Below, one piece after another: positions 18,051 to 31,100 of a stretch of 64,000 bases of DNA. Each line of letters begins with the position of its first letter. Position 1 is the first letter of the stretch. The DNA is from Lepus europaeus (Eukaryota > Chordata > Mammalia > Lagomorpha > Leporidae). The notes beneath the pieces are model-generated. The model was not told the origin of the DNA, ran no database searches, and saw nothing but the letters and a program-made list of their open reading frames with translations. The DNA lies in NCBI RefSeq assembly GCF_033115175.1, contig NC_084836.1, positions 63,541,097-63,605,096 of the forward strand. Reading direction: 5' to 3'. The translations under genes were made by a program, and so were the position numbers.

Positions 18051-18257
18051 TACAGTGTCAGAAAGATGATGTGACCACACATCGCACAGGCTCTGCAAAA
18101 CTCCACTGTACAATTGCGAGGTAACAAAAATAAAAATGGCAGCTGATGTATTCTTAGGAAGATAATTCGACCTGGTGGACACCCTGAAGAGGGTCGCCCC
18201 TGGAAGGGCTATCCCACCCTTCGTCACAACTCACACTTGTAGCTGTGCTTTCTCATT

Positions 18258-18263
18258 TTTATT
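18258..18263 (-). terminator. INHBE: Probable INHBE polyadenylation signal
   Basis: AATAAA is read on the minus strand about 550 bases beyond the INHBE stop. No nearer canonical signal was seen. Confidence 0.55.
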
Positions 18264-18815
18264 AAGAAAGTAGAAATGTCCGTCTCTCAGGAGAGACCTG
18301 TGCTCCAGAGCAAAACCAGATAGCTTCTCAGATTTCGCACCGCTCCTTCCTGACCCCCATTTCAGGGTGTCTCCTACACCCCCTGCCTTGGAGCATTTCT
18401 GCGTCCCTTCCCTTGGCCAGCCCTGCCCTGCCCATCGTCCCCTGCGCCCTCTGCTTCCGCCCTCTCCCACCGGAGGACTTGCCCTTTTGGGCAGAGTCAA
18501 GCAGTTTTTCTCTGCCTTCTCCTTCCCCCCACCCCACCCCTTCCTAGCCCCGCCACCTCCTCCCAGGACTTAGGATAGGAAATCGTGCTGCATGACCCTT
18601 TAAAAGAAACACTTTCCCCCTTCTCCCCACACACCCACCAGCCTGGCCCGAGGCTGGAACAAGAAAGTGCCCATTTGGGTTCCTTGGGGAGACCCAGGCG
18701 GCCTGTTGGGAGGCGGAGAGGATCAGGAATCTGATGACATCACCGACCGACCGCAGGTGGCTTCGCCTGGGAGCCCCTGACTTGCTGTCTTCCTGCCGCT
18801 GCCCAGGTCTTCTCG

Positions 18816-19576
18816 CTAGCTGCAGCCACAAGCCTCCACCACCATGTCTGGCACATCTGTCTTGACCACATTGCCCTTATGGTCGAGGTAGAGCAGAGAA
18901 AGGGACCTCCGGGCAGTGGGGACGCAGCAGGAAGTACCTGCAGGCCAAGGATTATTGGCCTTGAGAAGACTGAAGACGGCCGAATGGAAGGAAGCAGCAA
19001 TGCCTGGGCTGCCAGCCAGGTGGAGTGGGCACTGCCCACTGCAGTAATTCAGCTGGTACCCCTCAGGCTGCAGGATCCAGTCCCGCCATCCCAGCTCCTG
19101 GAAGTCCACATAGTGGTCTCGTCTACAACATAAGGGAGTCTCAGGCTCACAGGTGGGAGTCCTCCTCCTGGCTCGGCCTGCCCCAGGCTCATTGGCCCGC
19201 ATCTTAAGCTCCAGGAAGGGCCGCTGGTGTCCTGCCATGTCCAGGAGCCGCCGCCTCGGTGGTCCAGCCGCTGTTCTGTTGCCTTTCAGGGGTCTGCAGT
19301 CCACTTGGAGTTTCAGGACGCCAGATCTTTCACCCCTCAAGCCACTAGGGGGCAGAGTCAGGGCTTGCCAGCCGGGGAGGCTCATTTGGTGCTCACCCAG
19401 GAGGGTGCGGGATCCTCGGTGCCTCCTCCTTGGGCTCCACCGGAAAATCTTCAAGTTAAGAGTGCCAGGAGAGTTGGGGAGCACGTGCAGCCAGAGGCGG
19501 GCACGGTACAGGTGGTGGGACCGAGGCGTGGGCAGGTGGAAGGTGAGCATGGAACTGCACGCCGCAGTGGAGGAGC
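18816..19576 (-). CDS. INHBE: INHBE exon 2: prodomain remainder and mature domain
   Basis: The acceptor TCTGGCAG is followed by coding for [20 protein letters not shown], and the exon ends in the cystine-knot domain. It contains the furin-type site [10 protein letters not shown]. Stop TAG at 18816-18818. Confidence 0.95.
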
Positions 19577-20100
19577 CTGCCAGAAAGGCAGAGAAGGGAA
19601 AGAAATGTGAGCAGAGATAAGCTGTAAGCCGGAGGCTCTCCCAGGCCCTGCGTGCTGCCCTCCCTCCCTCCCACCCGCCTTTAGAAAAAGCCGGGTCTGC
19701 CTTGCGTCCTCGGCAAGGAGTCCCTGTCCCAAGTCCTCCTTCTCCTGCCACACCCCACTCCCCTTCTCTCTTCCTTTGCCTGTCTTGGGCTCCCTCACCT
19801 ACCTGTGACAGTAGCAAAGCTGACAATCTCCTCCCCGTTCCCTGGAGCCACGCTCCCAGGCTGGAGCCTTCGGAGGGCTGTGGTCAGCGCTGCCGGGGGT
19901 GGAGGATGCGTTATTCTGGGCCGGCTGGTCAGGTGCAGCCCCTCCAGAATTTGCTGCTTGGCCAGCTCCAGGACCACAGCTCGTTCTGCCTGGGGTGCCA
20001 GGGTTGGGCCCCCACAGGCAGGGCACTCCGATCCTGCCCTTCGTGCCCACCACAGTGTCCACAGCAGAACCAGGCAGAGCTGGACATCTGGGAGCCCCAT
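18816..20100 (-). CDS. INHBE: Inhibin/activin beta-E subunit precursor
   Basis: This is a secreted TGF-beta-family ligand; in mammals it is made chiefly by liver and forms disulphide-linked dimers. The exons are 19803-20100 and 18816-19576, giving 352 residues against 350 in human. Features in order: ATG at 20100 opening [18 protein letters not shown] (signal peptide); CPACGG motif; propeptide; basic cleavage site RARRR; and a 114-residue mature domain starting [12 protein letters not shown]. That domain has nine Cys in the activin pattern and ends [10 protein letters not shown]. The start was chosen because it gives the signal peptide and the human amino terminus. The frame stays open upstream but has no ATG there. 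The single intron is only 226 bases and is phase 1. The gene lies head to tail with INHBC on the same strand. It is not INHBC: the mature end [10 protein letters not shown] and prodomain match beta-E. Confidence 0.96.
19803..20100 (-). CDS. INHBE: INHBE exon 1: signal peptide and first prodomain part
   Basis: It encodes the signal peptide, then [20 protein letters not shown] and [13 protein letters not shown]. The donor is GTAGGT, one base into a Gly codon. Confidence 0.95.
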
Positions 20101-21410
20101 GCTCCTGGTGGGTGGCCCCGGGTCAGGAGCCTTGGGTGGATGCTCTTCTGTCTGTTGAGTCTGATGTCGTGTGGCAGCAGGCACAAGGGCCACACCTATC
20201 CTTGGCCAAGGGCAGGGCCACCTGTCTTCTATTGCCTGGGACTGAGAAAGGCTGGAGGTGGTCAGCCTGATGGGGAGCTATGGTCAACCCTCACAGTTCG
20301 TGTCTGGCCACTGAGCCAGGGCCTCTTTAGACCAGCTGCCTGGGGCTCCCTTACCTAGTGGTCAGCCTGCAGATCTGGCCTCTGAGCCCGGGGATTGGCC
20401 AGCTGGGCTGCCCATCAGGCCCCTGCAGGGGTGGAGGTCCCCCCTCCCTGGAGCTCGGGTTTCACCATCCCGCCTGGTGATTGAGCTTGAGTAGGGGTAT
20501 GGGGGTGGGGGGGCAGTGTGGACATGCATGATGCAAGAAAGAGGATGATTTCACATGCTCAGTTCCCAAGGTCTGGGACACAGAGGAGGGAAGCTCATGC
20601 GCCAGGCAGGGAAGGGCAGTACCGCTCGGATCTCCATGGTCTCCAGCGTGCCCAGCCACCACCACTGCAGCAGGTGCCAGGAGGTGGCAGGGGGTCCCGG
20701 TGCTTATCTCTCTGGGGTCCCTGGAACAGGAGAATTCTGGCCTCTGTTTCTAGCCCTGGAACTGGGGCAGAGGTGAGGGGTTGGTGGAGGTTAAAGAGAA
20801 CGGAGTTCTCTTGCTTTGGCCTAGGTGGCAGTGCCACGGGGCACGGAAGTCACACCCTGACCCTGCCTGTGCTGGCTGCTCAGAGTCCAGTTGGACTGGA
20901 GCAAGCATGGAGAGGGGCCAGCGCGGGGGTGGGGGCATGTTACTGTGATGTCTGGGGAAACCCAGCGAGGTGGGGGTGATGCAATATTGTAGCAGGGCAG
21001 AGTCCACACAGGCTGGCAGGAGGGCATGCGACTTGGGAGAGCCTGCACCCAGCTGCCAGGTTCTCTTTCAAGGACTCTGAGAGTTGCCTGAATTGGGGAC
21101 ATCCCAGAAGTGGTGTCAGGACTCTGTTCACAGGGGCCAGAAATGGGAGGTTTAAGGGCTTGCTTTGGAGAACGAACCAAGGAGAATATACAGAACCCAG
21201 CCGTCCCTACCACACTTGCTCAGTGACTGAATGAACTGGGGAGGGGAGGCTAGCTCTCCTCCTTACGCCCCAGTTTCTTTGGGAAGCTGGGGTGGAGGGA
21301 GAATGTGTGGGTAAAGGGAACTGCCCCTACCCGCTTTGTTCATCCTCCCCCCTCCATAAGTTGGTCAGGGCTGTCAAGAAAGGCCATTAGAGAGTTTTTG
21401 TTTTGTTTTT

Positions 21411-21738
21411 CAATTAGTGGCTGTTTTAATTTTTAAAAATTTTTTTTAATTTGGGAGATAGAGAGCAGAGGGAGAGACAGAGAGTCACAGACAGATCTTT
21501 CATCCATTGGTTTGCTTCTCAAATGCCTGCAGCCTATGGGGCCTGGTCAGACCCAAGCCAGGTCCCCCATGGGGGTGGCAGAGACCCAAGGACTTGAACC
21601 ATCACTTACTGTATCCCAGGGTGTGCATATAGCAGGAAGCTGGAATCCGGAGCAGAGATGGAACTCAAACCCAGGCACTCCAGTATGGGATGCAGGTGCC
21701 CTAAGCATCGGAACTGCTGTACCAAATGCCCACCTCCA
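21411..21738 (-). repeat. CSINE upstream of INHBE
   Basis: This is a diverged copy: T-rich start, GA stretch and ggtcccccatgggggtggca internally. The head ends accaaatgcccacc. Confidence 0.75.
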
Positions 21739-22925
21739 GAGACATCAGGAGATTTGGCACCAAGGAGGTGGCCGGCACTTTGAGGGCCGGGCCTCAGTAC
21801 CACCAGTGTCCACCATGTGGCAGTGCCGTGCCTCCGGACAGTAGCGGGCTTGAGCTGACCAGAGCGTCCTAGGGAGAGGGAAGTGCCGTAGGGAGCGTGG
21901 GGAGCGGAGGACTGTGCTCCTCAAACTCGCACTCTGGGGCCTCTGCCTCCCCTACAAGACAGGGAGACGCTGGCTGGCCCCTCCCCCAGCCAGAGAACGG
22001 AGGCTGTCCTCAAAACCTTTGGTTTTGGACCTCATCACACTGACAACGTGGCAGTGGCCCTCGGTGAGGAGAGTCAGGCTCGTCCTAGAAACTCAGGGCA
22101 CGGTGTGGCGGGGTTGGAGCCGGGAGAAGAGACATTGAAGCTCTCGGACCCTTCTGTCCACCCTGCCTTTGTCCACAGGCCCTGAAACATATTCGAGGCC
22201 TCTGTGTGGTGCTCTCCCCAGCTCCCTCTCTGTGGGTCAGGGCTGGTGGGTGACGGTCCTGTAGCCCCTGGGTCTGGAACATCGACTGCAGGATGGGTGA
22301 GTCTGCCCATGAAGGTGCTTCAGAGGGCTTCCCTGGAGACGCCAGCAGCCGGAGGCAGGAGCAGCAAGAAGTGGCTTCCGACCCCACCTCTCCGCCACCC
22401 TCTCTGTCAGGTGCCCCCAATTTCCAGCTCTTCCCACCCCCCTGGCTGCTGCGCCTGGCCTGGCCCTACCTCCCCACTGACACTTACGTCAGAACTCAGC
22501 TATAAATACGCTCTTAGCATCTTAGTCACTTTTCCCAAGAAGTGCTCCCAGGTTATAAATACCCCAGCCATCTGCCTCACTGCTCGCCCCACCACCAACC
22601 TGGCTGGGGGCTGGGGGTGGCAACAAGCTTGGGGGTAGGTAAGGAAGTGCAGGCATGCCAGAGCTTACCTGGCCCAAATGCAAAAAGCCGGAAGTGGAGC
22701 TTAGGAGCATCTGGAGAAAAATGGTCTGGTGCAGCCCCTGGAAGGCACAGCCCATCACCCATCCTCTCCCCTTTTTACAAAAGTGTCAAAAGAGGGGGGA
22801 ATCATACAGACCCTGTTTCTATGTTAAAATATGCTATTTGCTAATCATGGATTTTTGCATTTTGATTTTAAAACATTGCATTAAATATTACTTATTTTGA
22901 TTGATGAATTTTTTGGTCTCTCCTT

Positions 22926-23247
22926 AATTTTTTTTAAAGGTTTATTTATTTTATTTATTTGAAAGAGAGAGAGAAGGAGAGACAAAGAGAGACATCAGCT
23001 GGTTCACTCCCCAAATGTCCACAATGGCCAGGGCTGGGCCATGCTGAAGCCAGGAGCCAGGAGCTTCATCCAGGTCTCCCACGCCGGTGCAGGGGCCCAA
23101 GCATTTGGGCCATCCCTCGCTGCTTTCCCAGGCACATTAGCAGGGAGCTGGATTGGAAGTGGAGCAGCCGGGACTGGAACTGGCACCCATGTGGGATGCT
23201 GGCACTGCAGACTGTGGCTTAACCTGTCATGCCACAGTGCTGGCCCT
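22926..23247 (-). repeat. CSINE, full length
   Basis: It runs from tttttttaaaggtttattta to catgccacagtgctggccct and is well preserved. Confidence 0.87.
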
Positions 23248-25130
23248 CTCCTTAAAATTTTGCCCACCAGGTTTGTGTCTCACTTCACTTTAATCTAGTC
23301 CCTGAGGACTGGAGGGAAGGAGGGGGCATGTGGAGGAGGGGAGGAGCCAGGCGGGGTGGGGGAGGGGTGACACCAGAAGCCCTCCTTAGATGAAGGTCTC
23401 CTTAAGTCCCAGGTGGGATACCTCTGGAAGCCCCCAGCTCCAAAATGCAGTCCCCTGGGAGGTCCCTCTCCGATGCTCTCCTCAGGCACATCTGTCACAG
23501 GGGCCTCTTACATGGGTGGGAGGGGTTATAAGCTGAGCAAACACAGACATCACGTCCCCCAGAGGACACAGGGGGTTTGCGCAAACTCGGCCTTGGGCTG
23601 CAGACGGTATTGACCGCATGGTTCTGGACTGTCCAGTCACAGGGAGCAGATGGCTGGGGAAGGCAGGCAAAGGTCTGAAGAGGACCCAGTCTCCAGCAAA
23701 TGCCGCCCTCTCCTCACTCCAGGCCTTCCTCTTCCCGCTCAAGTGGCCCTATCCAGTTGGAGCTTCCAGCAGGACTCCTGGACGGAGCCTTGGGGGTGGG
23801 TGAGGGGAAGGTGAGGGGGTTTCCGGCAGCCAGCCCTGAGCACGGTGCTGCCTCCCAGCACGTGTGTGCCGTCAGGCTGCCTGCCTGCTCGGGGACTGGC
23901 TGTCCGTCTCACTCATCTCCTGGAATGAGTGCAGAGGGAGGAGAGGAGCAGGTGAAACCTAGGTCTTTATCAGCTGTGAGACCATCAGTGACAGCCCCGG
24001 GGAGATGCAGAGGGCCTGAGGAGGCTTGAAGATGTGAGAGCCAGGCCTGAGGAGTCCAGGTGAAGATGGAGCTGAGCAGGCAGGGCAGGAAGGCTCTGTG
24101 TCATCTTGGGTGTCATCAAGGTCCTGGCAGGACACTGAAGGCCCCCTCAGTTGTCTAGTTCTTCATCAAGATGACTTGGTGCAGGAATTCGTTACAGAGG
24201 TAGAAGCAGGGTTAAGGGGACCAACAAGGGGCGTGGAGGCACCGAGGGACCAGCAAAAGTGGAAGGCCATTAGGATCCCCTAGTGGTGCTGAAACAACGC
24301 CATCAGAACGCAGGCAAAGCTAAAGCCATGGCAGGACGTAGCCAGGCAGCAGGCACTAGGTCACAGCATAGCAACAGTCACATAGAACCAGGGCACCCAG
24401 AGAGGGAACAGGAATAAGAAGTACCCTGACCTCTGCCTCTGCCTCTCCTGTGGTCCCCTGCCTGTGTCTCCCCTTAGTCAAACCCAGCAAGAAGCCCGAG
24501 GGCAGGGCAGCCCAGGTAAGTCAGCCCCTAAGTGCACAGCACAGGACAGAGAAGGACAAAGAATAGTTGAGGGCATGCAGAGAGAACATTGGCAGCCCAC
24601 CTAGGCAAGTTAGGACAGAAGCTCAAGATACAGAGGTGGTGAATCCCACCTTGGAGAATGACCTAATCTTTGGTGAATCCAAGGGATGGGGCTCTGGAGA
24701 CCCAGAAAAATCAGGAGAAGGGGCTGGGTCAACTCACCCTGGAGTGGGGGCCTTCTAGTGGACAGGGCAGGGAGGCAGAGTGGGCTATGGGGTTGGTTAA
24801 GGCTGAGTTAAAGGTATCTTTGCCTAGGAACCAGACGGCACTGCTCATGGCTGGAGGTGGATCAGAGTTCCTGGATGGGGGTGAGCATGTGAGACTTGCT
24901 GGATGGACCATGCCGTGAGAGAGAGACTTGTGATCATGAAGATGGCCCTGTGGTTCTCCTTCGATGTAGCTCTCCTGAAGTCCAAGGTGGGATCCTTCTC
25001 ATGGGTTGCTCAGGGGGTCTGCATCTGGACAGAGGCAGCAGCAGGGAAGGCCCTCTTCTAGGGGAAGAGCAGCTCTGAGGGTGTGTTTGGCACCCCACCC
25101 CACCCCGGGGTTGCCCACACCACACACACA

Positions 25131-25873
25131 CTAGCTGCACCCACAGGCCTCTACCACCATGTCAGGTATGTCTGTCTTGACGATGTTGCTGTCCCTGTCA
25201 TAGTAGAGCAGAGACAGAGGCCGCTGCGCAGTGGGCACACAGCACGAGCCCCCTCCGGCCGTGCCTGTGGCTGTGTTGGCCTTGAGCAGATTGAGCACTG
25301 CAGTGTGAAAGGAGGCAGCGATGCCAGGCATGCCGGCCACGTGCAGCGGGCACTGCCCTCTGCAGAAGTTCATCGCGTAGCCCTCGGGCTGGATGATCCA
25401 GTCCTGCCAGCCAATTTCACGGAAGTCCACAAAGAATTCTTGTCGACAGCACATCTTGGACCCTGCCTGGCAGTCAACGCCTCGTCGCCGAACTCGGTGT
25501 CTGCCTCCAACCTTCACCCGGGCTGCCACAAAAGGCTTATGGGCAGCCGTGGCCAGGATGACTGAGCTCTGAGCTTCCTGGCCTTCGGGTATCAACTCCA
25601 GGGACAGGTGCCCCTGACTACAAGCAGCCTGAGCTTCAGGTCCCAGGAGCAGCTGGTGCCAGCCACTGGCACCTACCTCTAGCAGGTGCTGGGTAGCCAA
25701 AGTGAGGTTTGTGTCCCGTAAGCTCAGCACCAGGACCCTCACTGTCGTAGTCCAGGTGGTATTGGGAGGGAGTTGCACAAAGAACATGAGTCTGGCCTGC
25801 TGGACCTCCGCGCCACCCACAGTTCTGTCAGAGAAGTGGAAATCGAGACGAGTGCGGTTGATGTCGGAGAGGC
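25131..25873 (-). CDS. INHBC: INHBC exon 2: prodomain remainder and mature domain
   Basis: After the acceptor TATCCACAG it encodes LSDINRTRLDFHFSDRTVGG, the NTTW and NLTL sequons, the RRR cleavage site and the cystine-knot domain. Stop TAG at 25131-25133. Confidence 0.95.
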
Positions 25874-26347
25874 CTGTGGATACAAGAGGCCCATCACTGC
25901 AGCCATCCGAATGTCAGCTCTACCAACCACCTGCTCTTGGTTTCCAGCAAACTTGAATTCTGTGGCACTTGCTATGGTTTGAACGTGTCCCCTAAAGTTC
26001 ATGGGTTGGAAATTTGATCCCAAATGCAGTGGTATCAGGAGGTGTTTGGGTTATGGGGGCACTGCCCTCACAAATGGATTAAAGTCCTAGGGCCAGCGCT
26101 GTGGCACAGTGGGTTAACGCCCTGGTCTGAAGCACTGGCATCCCATATGGGTGCCAGTTCTAGTCCCAGCTGTTCCTTTTCTGATCCAGCTCTCTGTTAT
26201 GGCCTGGGAAAGCAGTGGAAGATGGACCAAGTCCTTGGGCCCCTGCACCCACATGGGAGACGCAGAAGAAGCTCCTGGCTCCTGGCTTCCGATCAGTGCA
26301 GCTACGGCCATTGCGGCCAATTGAGGAGTGAACCAGTGGATGGAAGA

Positions 26348-26384
<37 letters not shown>

Positions 26385-28081
26385 CCTCTCTCTGTGTAAC
26401 TCTGACTTTCAAATAAATAAATAAATTTTTAAAAAATGGATTAAAGTCCTGATTTCAGGACTTTAGAAAATGAAGAGCCCCCATCCCCCCATCCCCCACC
26501 TTTGACCTTTTGCATGGGATGGTGCACCAAGAAGGCCCTCACCAGCTGCCAGCCCTTGGATCTTGGCCTTCCCAGCCTCTAGAACCATGAGCTAGGAAAC
26601 TTTTGTTCATGGCCAACTGACTTGGTCAGTGGTATTCTGTGACAGTGGCACATACACACTCAGACAGCATTGTTGACTACCCTTTCCTTCTTGAAAATCA
26701 TTCCTCTCATGCTTCCATGACACAGCAATTACAATTCTTCCTTGGTTTTCTCTGCTATCTTTCTTTTCTCTGATCATCCTTCCAGGCGAGAGTTCTCTAA
26801 GGTCTGTCTTTTATGAAAAATTTTTTATTTACTTGAATAGGGGAGGGAGAGGGAGAGAGAGAGGGAGAGGGAAAGGGAGAGGGAGAGGGAGAGAGAGAGA
26901 GAGAGAGAGCTCTTCCATCTCCCCCACATGTCCACAACAGCTGGAACTGGGCCAGGACAAAGCCAGGCACCTGGAACTTGATCTGGGTCTCCCATGGAAG
27001 TGACAGAGAGCCAAGTATCTGAGCTATCACTATTGCCTCTCAGGCTGTGCATCAGCAGAGAGCTGGAATCAGAAGAGGATCAAGGACTCAAACCTAGGTA
27101 CTCTGGTATGGGATGGGAGCATCCCAAGTGGCATCTTAACTGCTGCAACAAACAACTGCCCCTTCAAGGTCTGTCTTTGACCTTCATTTCCTTTCACTCT
27201 ACGTTGAGGGAAGCTCTTATGAACCTGGACGGTCAGCCAGCATACTCTTTATGTTAGTGGCCTTTGTGAATATCTGGACTGGATATACAGATTTGGTAGT
27301 CATTGGGCTTCAGGCCAAGATTTCTTTTTTTTTTTTTTTTAATTTTTTGACAGGCAGAATTAGACAGTGAGAGAGACAGAGAGAAAGGTCTTCCTTCCAT
27401 TGGTTCACCCCCCAAATGGCCGCTATGGCTGGCGCGTTGCGCCAATCTGAAGCCAGGAGCGAGGTGCTTCCTCCTGGTCTCCCATGCGGGTGCAGGGCCT
27501 AAGCACTTGGGCCATCCTCCACTGCCTTCCCAGGCCACAGCAGAGAGCTGGACTGGAAGAGGAGCAACCGGGACAGAATCCGGCGTCCCGACCGGGACTA
27601 GAACCTGGAGTGCCAGAACCGCAGGTGGAGGATTAGCCTAGTGAGCCACGGCGCTGGCCCAGGCCTAAATTTCTAATTGCTTAATTTTGTAAAATGAATG
27701 TTCTGCCAGCACATTAAAATCAATTTGTCCCAACCCCCAATAATGGAATAACAGTGAAAGTTGCCCCTTGGAACACTCTTATCCCACATCAAAGTGCCCA
27801 GTTCAAGCCCCAGCTTCTCTGCCTCTGATCCAGCGTCCCGCTAATGTGTATCCTGGGAGGCAGAAGATGATGACTCAAGTAGTTGGGTCCTTACCACTTA
27901 CATGGGAGACCTGAATTGAGTTCTGGGCTCCTGTTTTGCTTTGGTCCAGCACTGGCCAGTGCATGCATTTGGGGAAGTAAATCAGTGGATGGAAGACCTC
28001 TCTCTTTTTTCAAATTTTTTTTTAAGATTTATTTATTTATTTATTTGGAAGTTGGAGTTACACAGAGAGAAGGAGAGGCAG

Positions 28082-28129
<48 letters not shown>

Positions 28130-31100
28130 TTCCATCCACTGCTTCACTCCCCAGTTGGCTGCAACAGCTGGAGCTGTGCCAATCCGAAGCCAGGAGCCAG
28201 GAGCCAGGAGCCAGGAGCCAGGAGCTTCTTCTGGGTCTCCCACGCAGGTGCAGGGGCGCAAGAACCTGGGCCATCTTCTTCTGCTTTCTCAGGCCATAGC
28301 AGAGAACTGGATCGGAAGTAGAGCAGCCAGGTCTCGAACTGGCGCCCATATGGGAATGCTGGCACAGCAGGTGGCAGCTTTACCTGCTATCCCACAGCAC
28401 CGGCCCCTGGATGACCCCTCTTTATGTCCCTCTGTCTCTGCCTTTCAAATAAAATGGAATAAAAAATTGGTAGCACTCCTACACTGCGTATCATCTCTAG
28501 AAATCCTGTGATCACCTCCTTCACTCTTCATCTAGTTCCTCATCAACATAGTTCTAATGTCTGTATGTCTTTATATCCTCATTACATTTGCCCAATTTCT
28601 CCTCACCATCTCTCCTGTTTTATTGAAACATTTTCACTGGGTTTTTATTCGCTCTACTGTAATTGCTCGTGTCAAAGTCACCAACACCTTCCAAATCTAT
28701 CTCGTTACATTCATCTTACTTGACCTTTAAGCAGTGTTTGACACAGTGAAGCACTTCCTCCTCCTTAAATATTTCCTTTTCTTGGCTTTCGTGGCTTTGA
28801 CCAGTCCATCTTTGTCTCTTTTACTGACAGCTCTTCTTCCCTTGCCTGGCCTCTAAATGTCGGAGGTCCTAAGTTCCCTTCTCCTCTCTATGCATACTCT
28901 CCCAAGGCTGAACTCGTCATTTCTCGTGCCTTTCAATTCCGTCTATGTGCTGATGGCTCTCAAAAATGAGTGCCGTGTATATCCCTGGCCCTGACCTCTC
29001 CTTGGGCTCCAGACTTGTATATCCAGCCACCTATCTACTATTCTACTTGAATATCCAATGATACCTCAAACTTTTCATGTTCAGAGAACTCTAAGTTTAC
29101 CTCCCCAATCCAAATCTATTCCTCCTCCAATCTTCCCCTTCCTTGAAAATGCCTTACTTTAGCTCAAATCTTCATTGTCCTCATCCTTTCCTTTGAAATT
29201 ACCTGAAAGAACTATCAACTCTACCCCAATTCATAATATAATTTCACTTCTCTTTACCTTCTCTATAACACATTAGTCCAACACACAATCATCTTTTTTT
29301 TGAAAGATAGCAATAGCTTCCTAAGCAGTCCACTCACCCACTCACCCTTCTAACCATTCTCTCTCTCTCTCTCTTTTTTTTTTTTGACAGGCAGAGTGGA
29401 TAGTGAGAGAGAGACAGAGAGAAAGGTCTTCCTTTGCCATTGGTTCACCCTCCAATGGCCGCTGCAGCCAGCACGCTGTGCCCGGCGCACCGCACTGATC
29501 CGAAGCCAAGAGCCAGGTGCTTCTCCTGGTCTCCCATGTGGGTGCAGGGCCCAAGCACTTGGGCCATCCTCCACTGCACTCCCAGGCCACAGCAGAGAGC
29601 TGGCCTGGAAGAAGGGCAATTGGGACAGAATCCGGCACCCCGACCGGGACTAGAACCTGGTGTGCCAGCGCCACAGGCGGAGGATTAGCCTATTGAGCCA
29701 GGGCGCTGGCCCAAACCTTTCTTCAAATATCAGCCACAGATAGAACTAGAGAGTTTCCACTGGCTGGTTCACTCCCCAAATGTCTGAAACACCAGGGACT
29801 GGGCCACGCCAAAGCCAGGAGCCAAGAACTCCATCTGGGTTTCCCACACTGGTAGGGCCTAAGTACATTGGCCATCACCTGCTGTCTCCAAGCTGGACCA
29901 GAAGCAGAGGTGGGACTCAAACCAGGCACTCTTGACAGGGGATGTGAGCATCCCAAGTGGCAGTTTAACCGGCTACATGATAACATCTGCTCCCAGACTA
30001 ATCCTACTGTATGAGTCTGATCATCTCTTTCTCCTCAGCTGAAACCCCTCCAAAGGCTTTCACTGATAATTGGATACAACCCAACTCCTTAAATGGAAAA
30101 CTTATGTGCTTAGGTGGTTTGTCATTTAATTACTACACTCTTCCTTACTGTAGACTCTTTTCTGTTTCCTGAACTACCACACATGAACCCATCTCATGGC
30201 CTTTTCACCTGCTTTTCTCTTTGCCATGATGTCTTTCCAAGATCTTTGATTAACTGACTCCTTTTTGGCATGCAGCTCAAACGTCTCCTGTGCAGAGGAG
30301 CCTCCTTGACTAGCCCTTAGGGACAGAAGATTGGCACAGTGGTTAAGACATCTGCATCCTATTCAGGAGTGCATGGTTTCAAGTCCTGGCTGGTTCTTGT
30401 CCAGTTTTTCACTAATGTGGACCCTGGGAGGCAATGGGTGATGGATCAAGTACTTGGATCCATGCCACCCACATGGGAGACACGTATTGATCTTCAGGTT
30501 CCTCGTTTTAACCTGGCTCAGTTCCAGATATTAGGGACAGCAGGGGAGTAACTCAAAGAATGGGAAATCTTTCCATCTCTATCTCTGTGTGTCTCTATCT
30601 TTCTTTTTAAATATTTTTTAATTTTTTTGTCAGTTTTTTTTTTTTTTTGACAGGCAGAGTGGACAGTGAGAGACAGTGCCATTGGTTCACCCTCCAATGG
30701 CCGCCGCGGTAGGCGCGCTGCGGCCGGGGCACTGCGCTGATCCAAAGCCAGGAGCCTGGTGCTTCTCCTGGTCTCCCATGGGGTGCAGGGCCCAAGCACT
30801 TGGGCCATCCTCCACTGCACTCCCTGGCCACAGCAGAGAGCTGGCCTGGAAGAGGGGCAACCGGGACAGGATTGGTGCCCTGACCGGGACTAGAACCCGG
30901 TGTGCCGGCGCCGCAAGGCGGAGGATTAGCCTAGTGAGCCGCGGCGCCGGCTTTTTAATTTTTTTTTGAAAGGCAGAGTTACAGAGAGGGAAGGAGAGAC
31001 AGAGAAATGTTCCATTTGCTGGTTCACTCCCCAGATGGCCACAACAGCCAGGGCTGGCCAGTCAGGCCAAAGCCAGGAATAAGGAGTTTCAACCGGATCT

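Larger units (their letters stand above)
20101..25130. other. INHBE-INHBC intergenic region
   Basis: It separates the INHBE start from the INHBC stop and should contain the INHBE promoter, INHBE 5' UTR and INHBC 3' UTR. I recognise two SINEs, at 21411 and 22926, and no other gene. I saw no clear TATA box within 400 bases upstream of the INHBE start and no canonical AATAAA close to the INHBC stop. Confidence 0.6.

Noticed and set aside
20101-20193. Upstream in-frame extension of INHBE
   Set aside because: The frame is open to 20193 but the triplet there is GTG, with no in-frame ATG between it and 20100. ATG 20100 alone gives a signal peptide and the human amino terminus.
29342-29674. Recurring frames with text such as GHSRELAWKRG or PSAWALHPHGRPGEAPGSW
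   Set aside because: They recur at about a dozen places because they are translations of young CSINE bodies, not a protein family.
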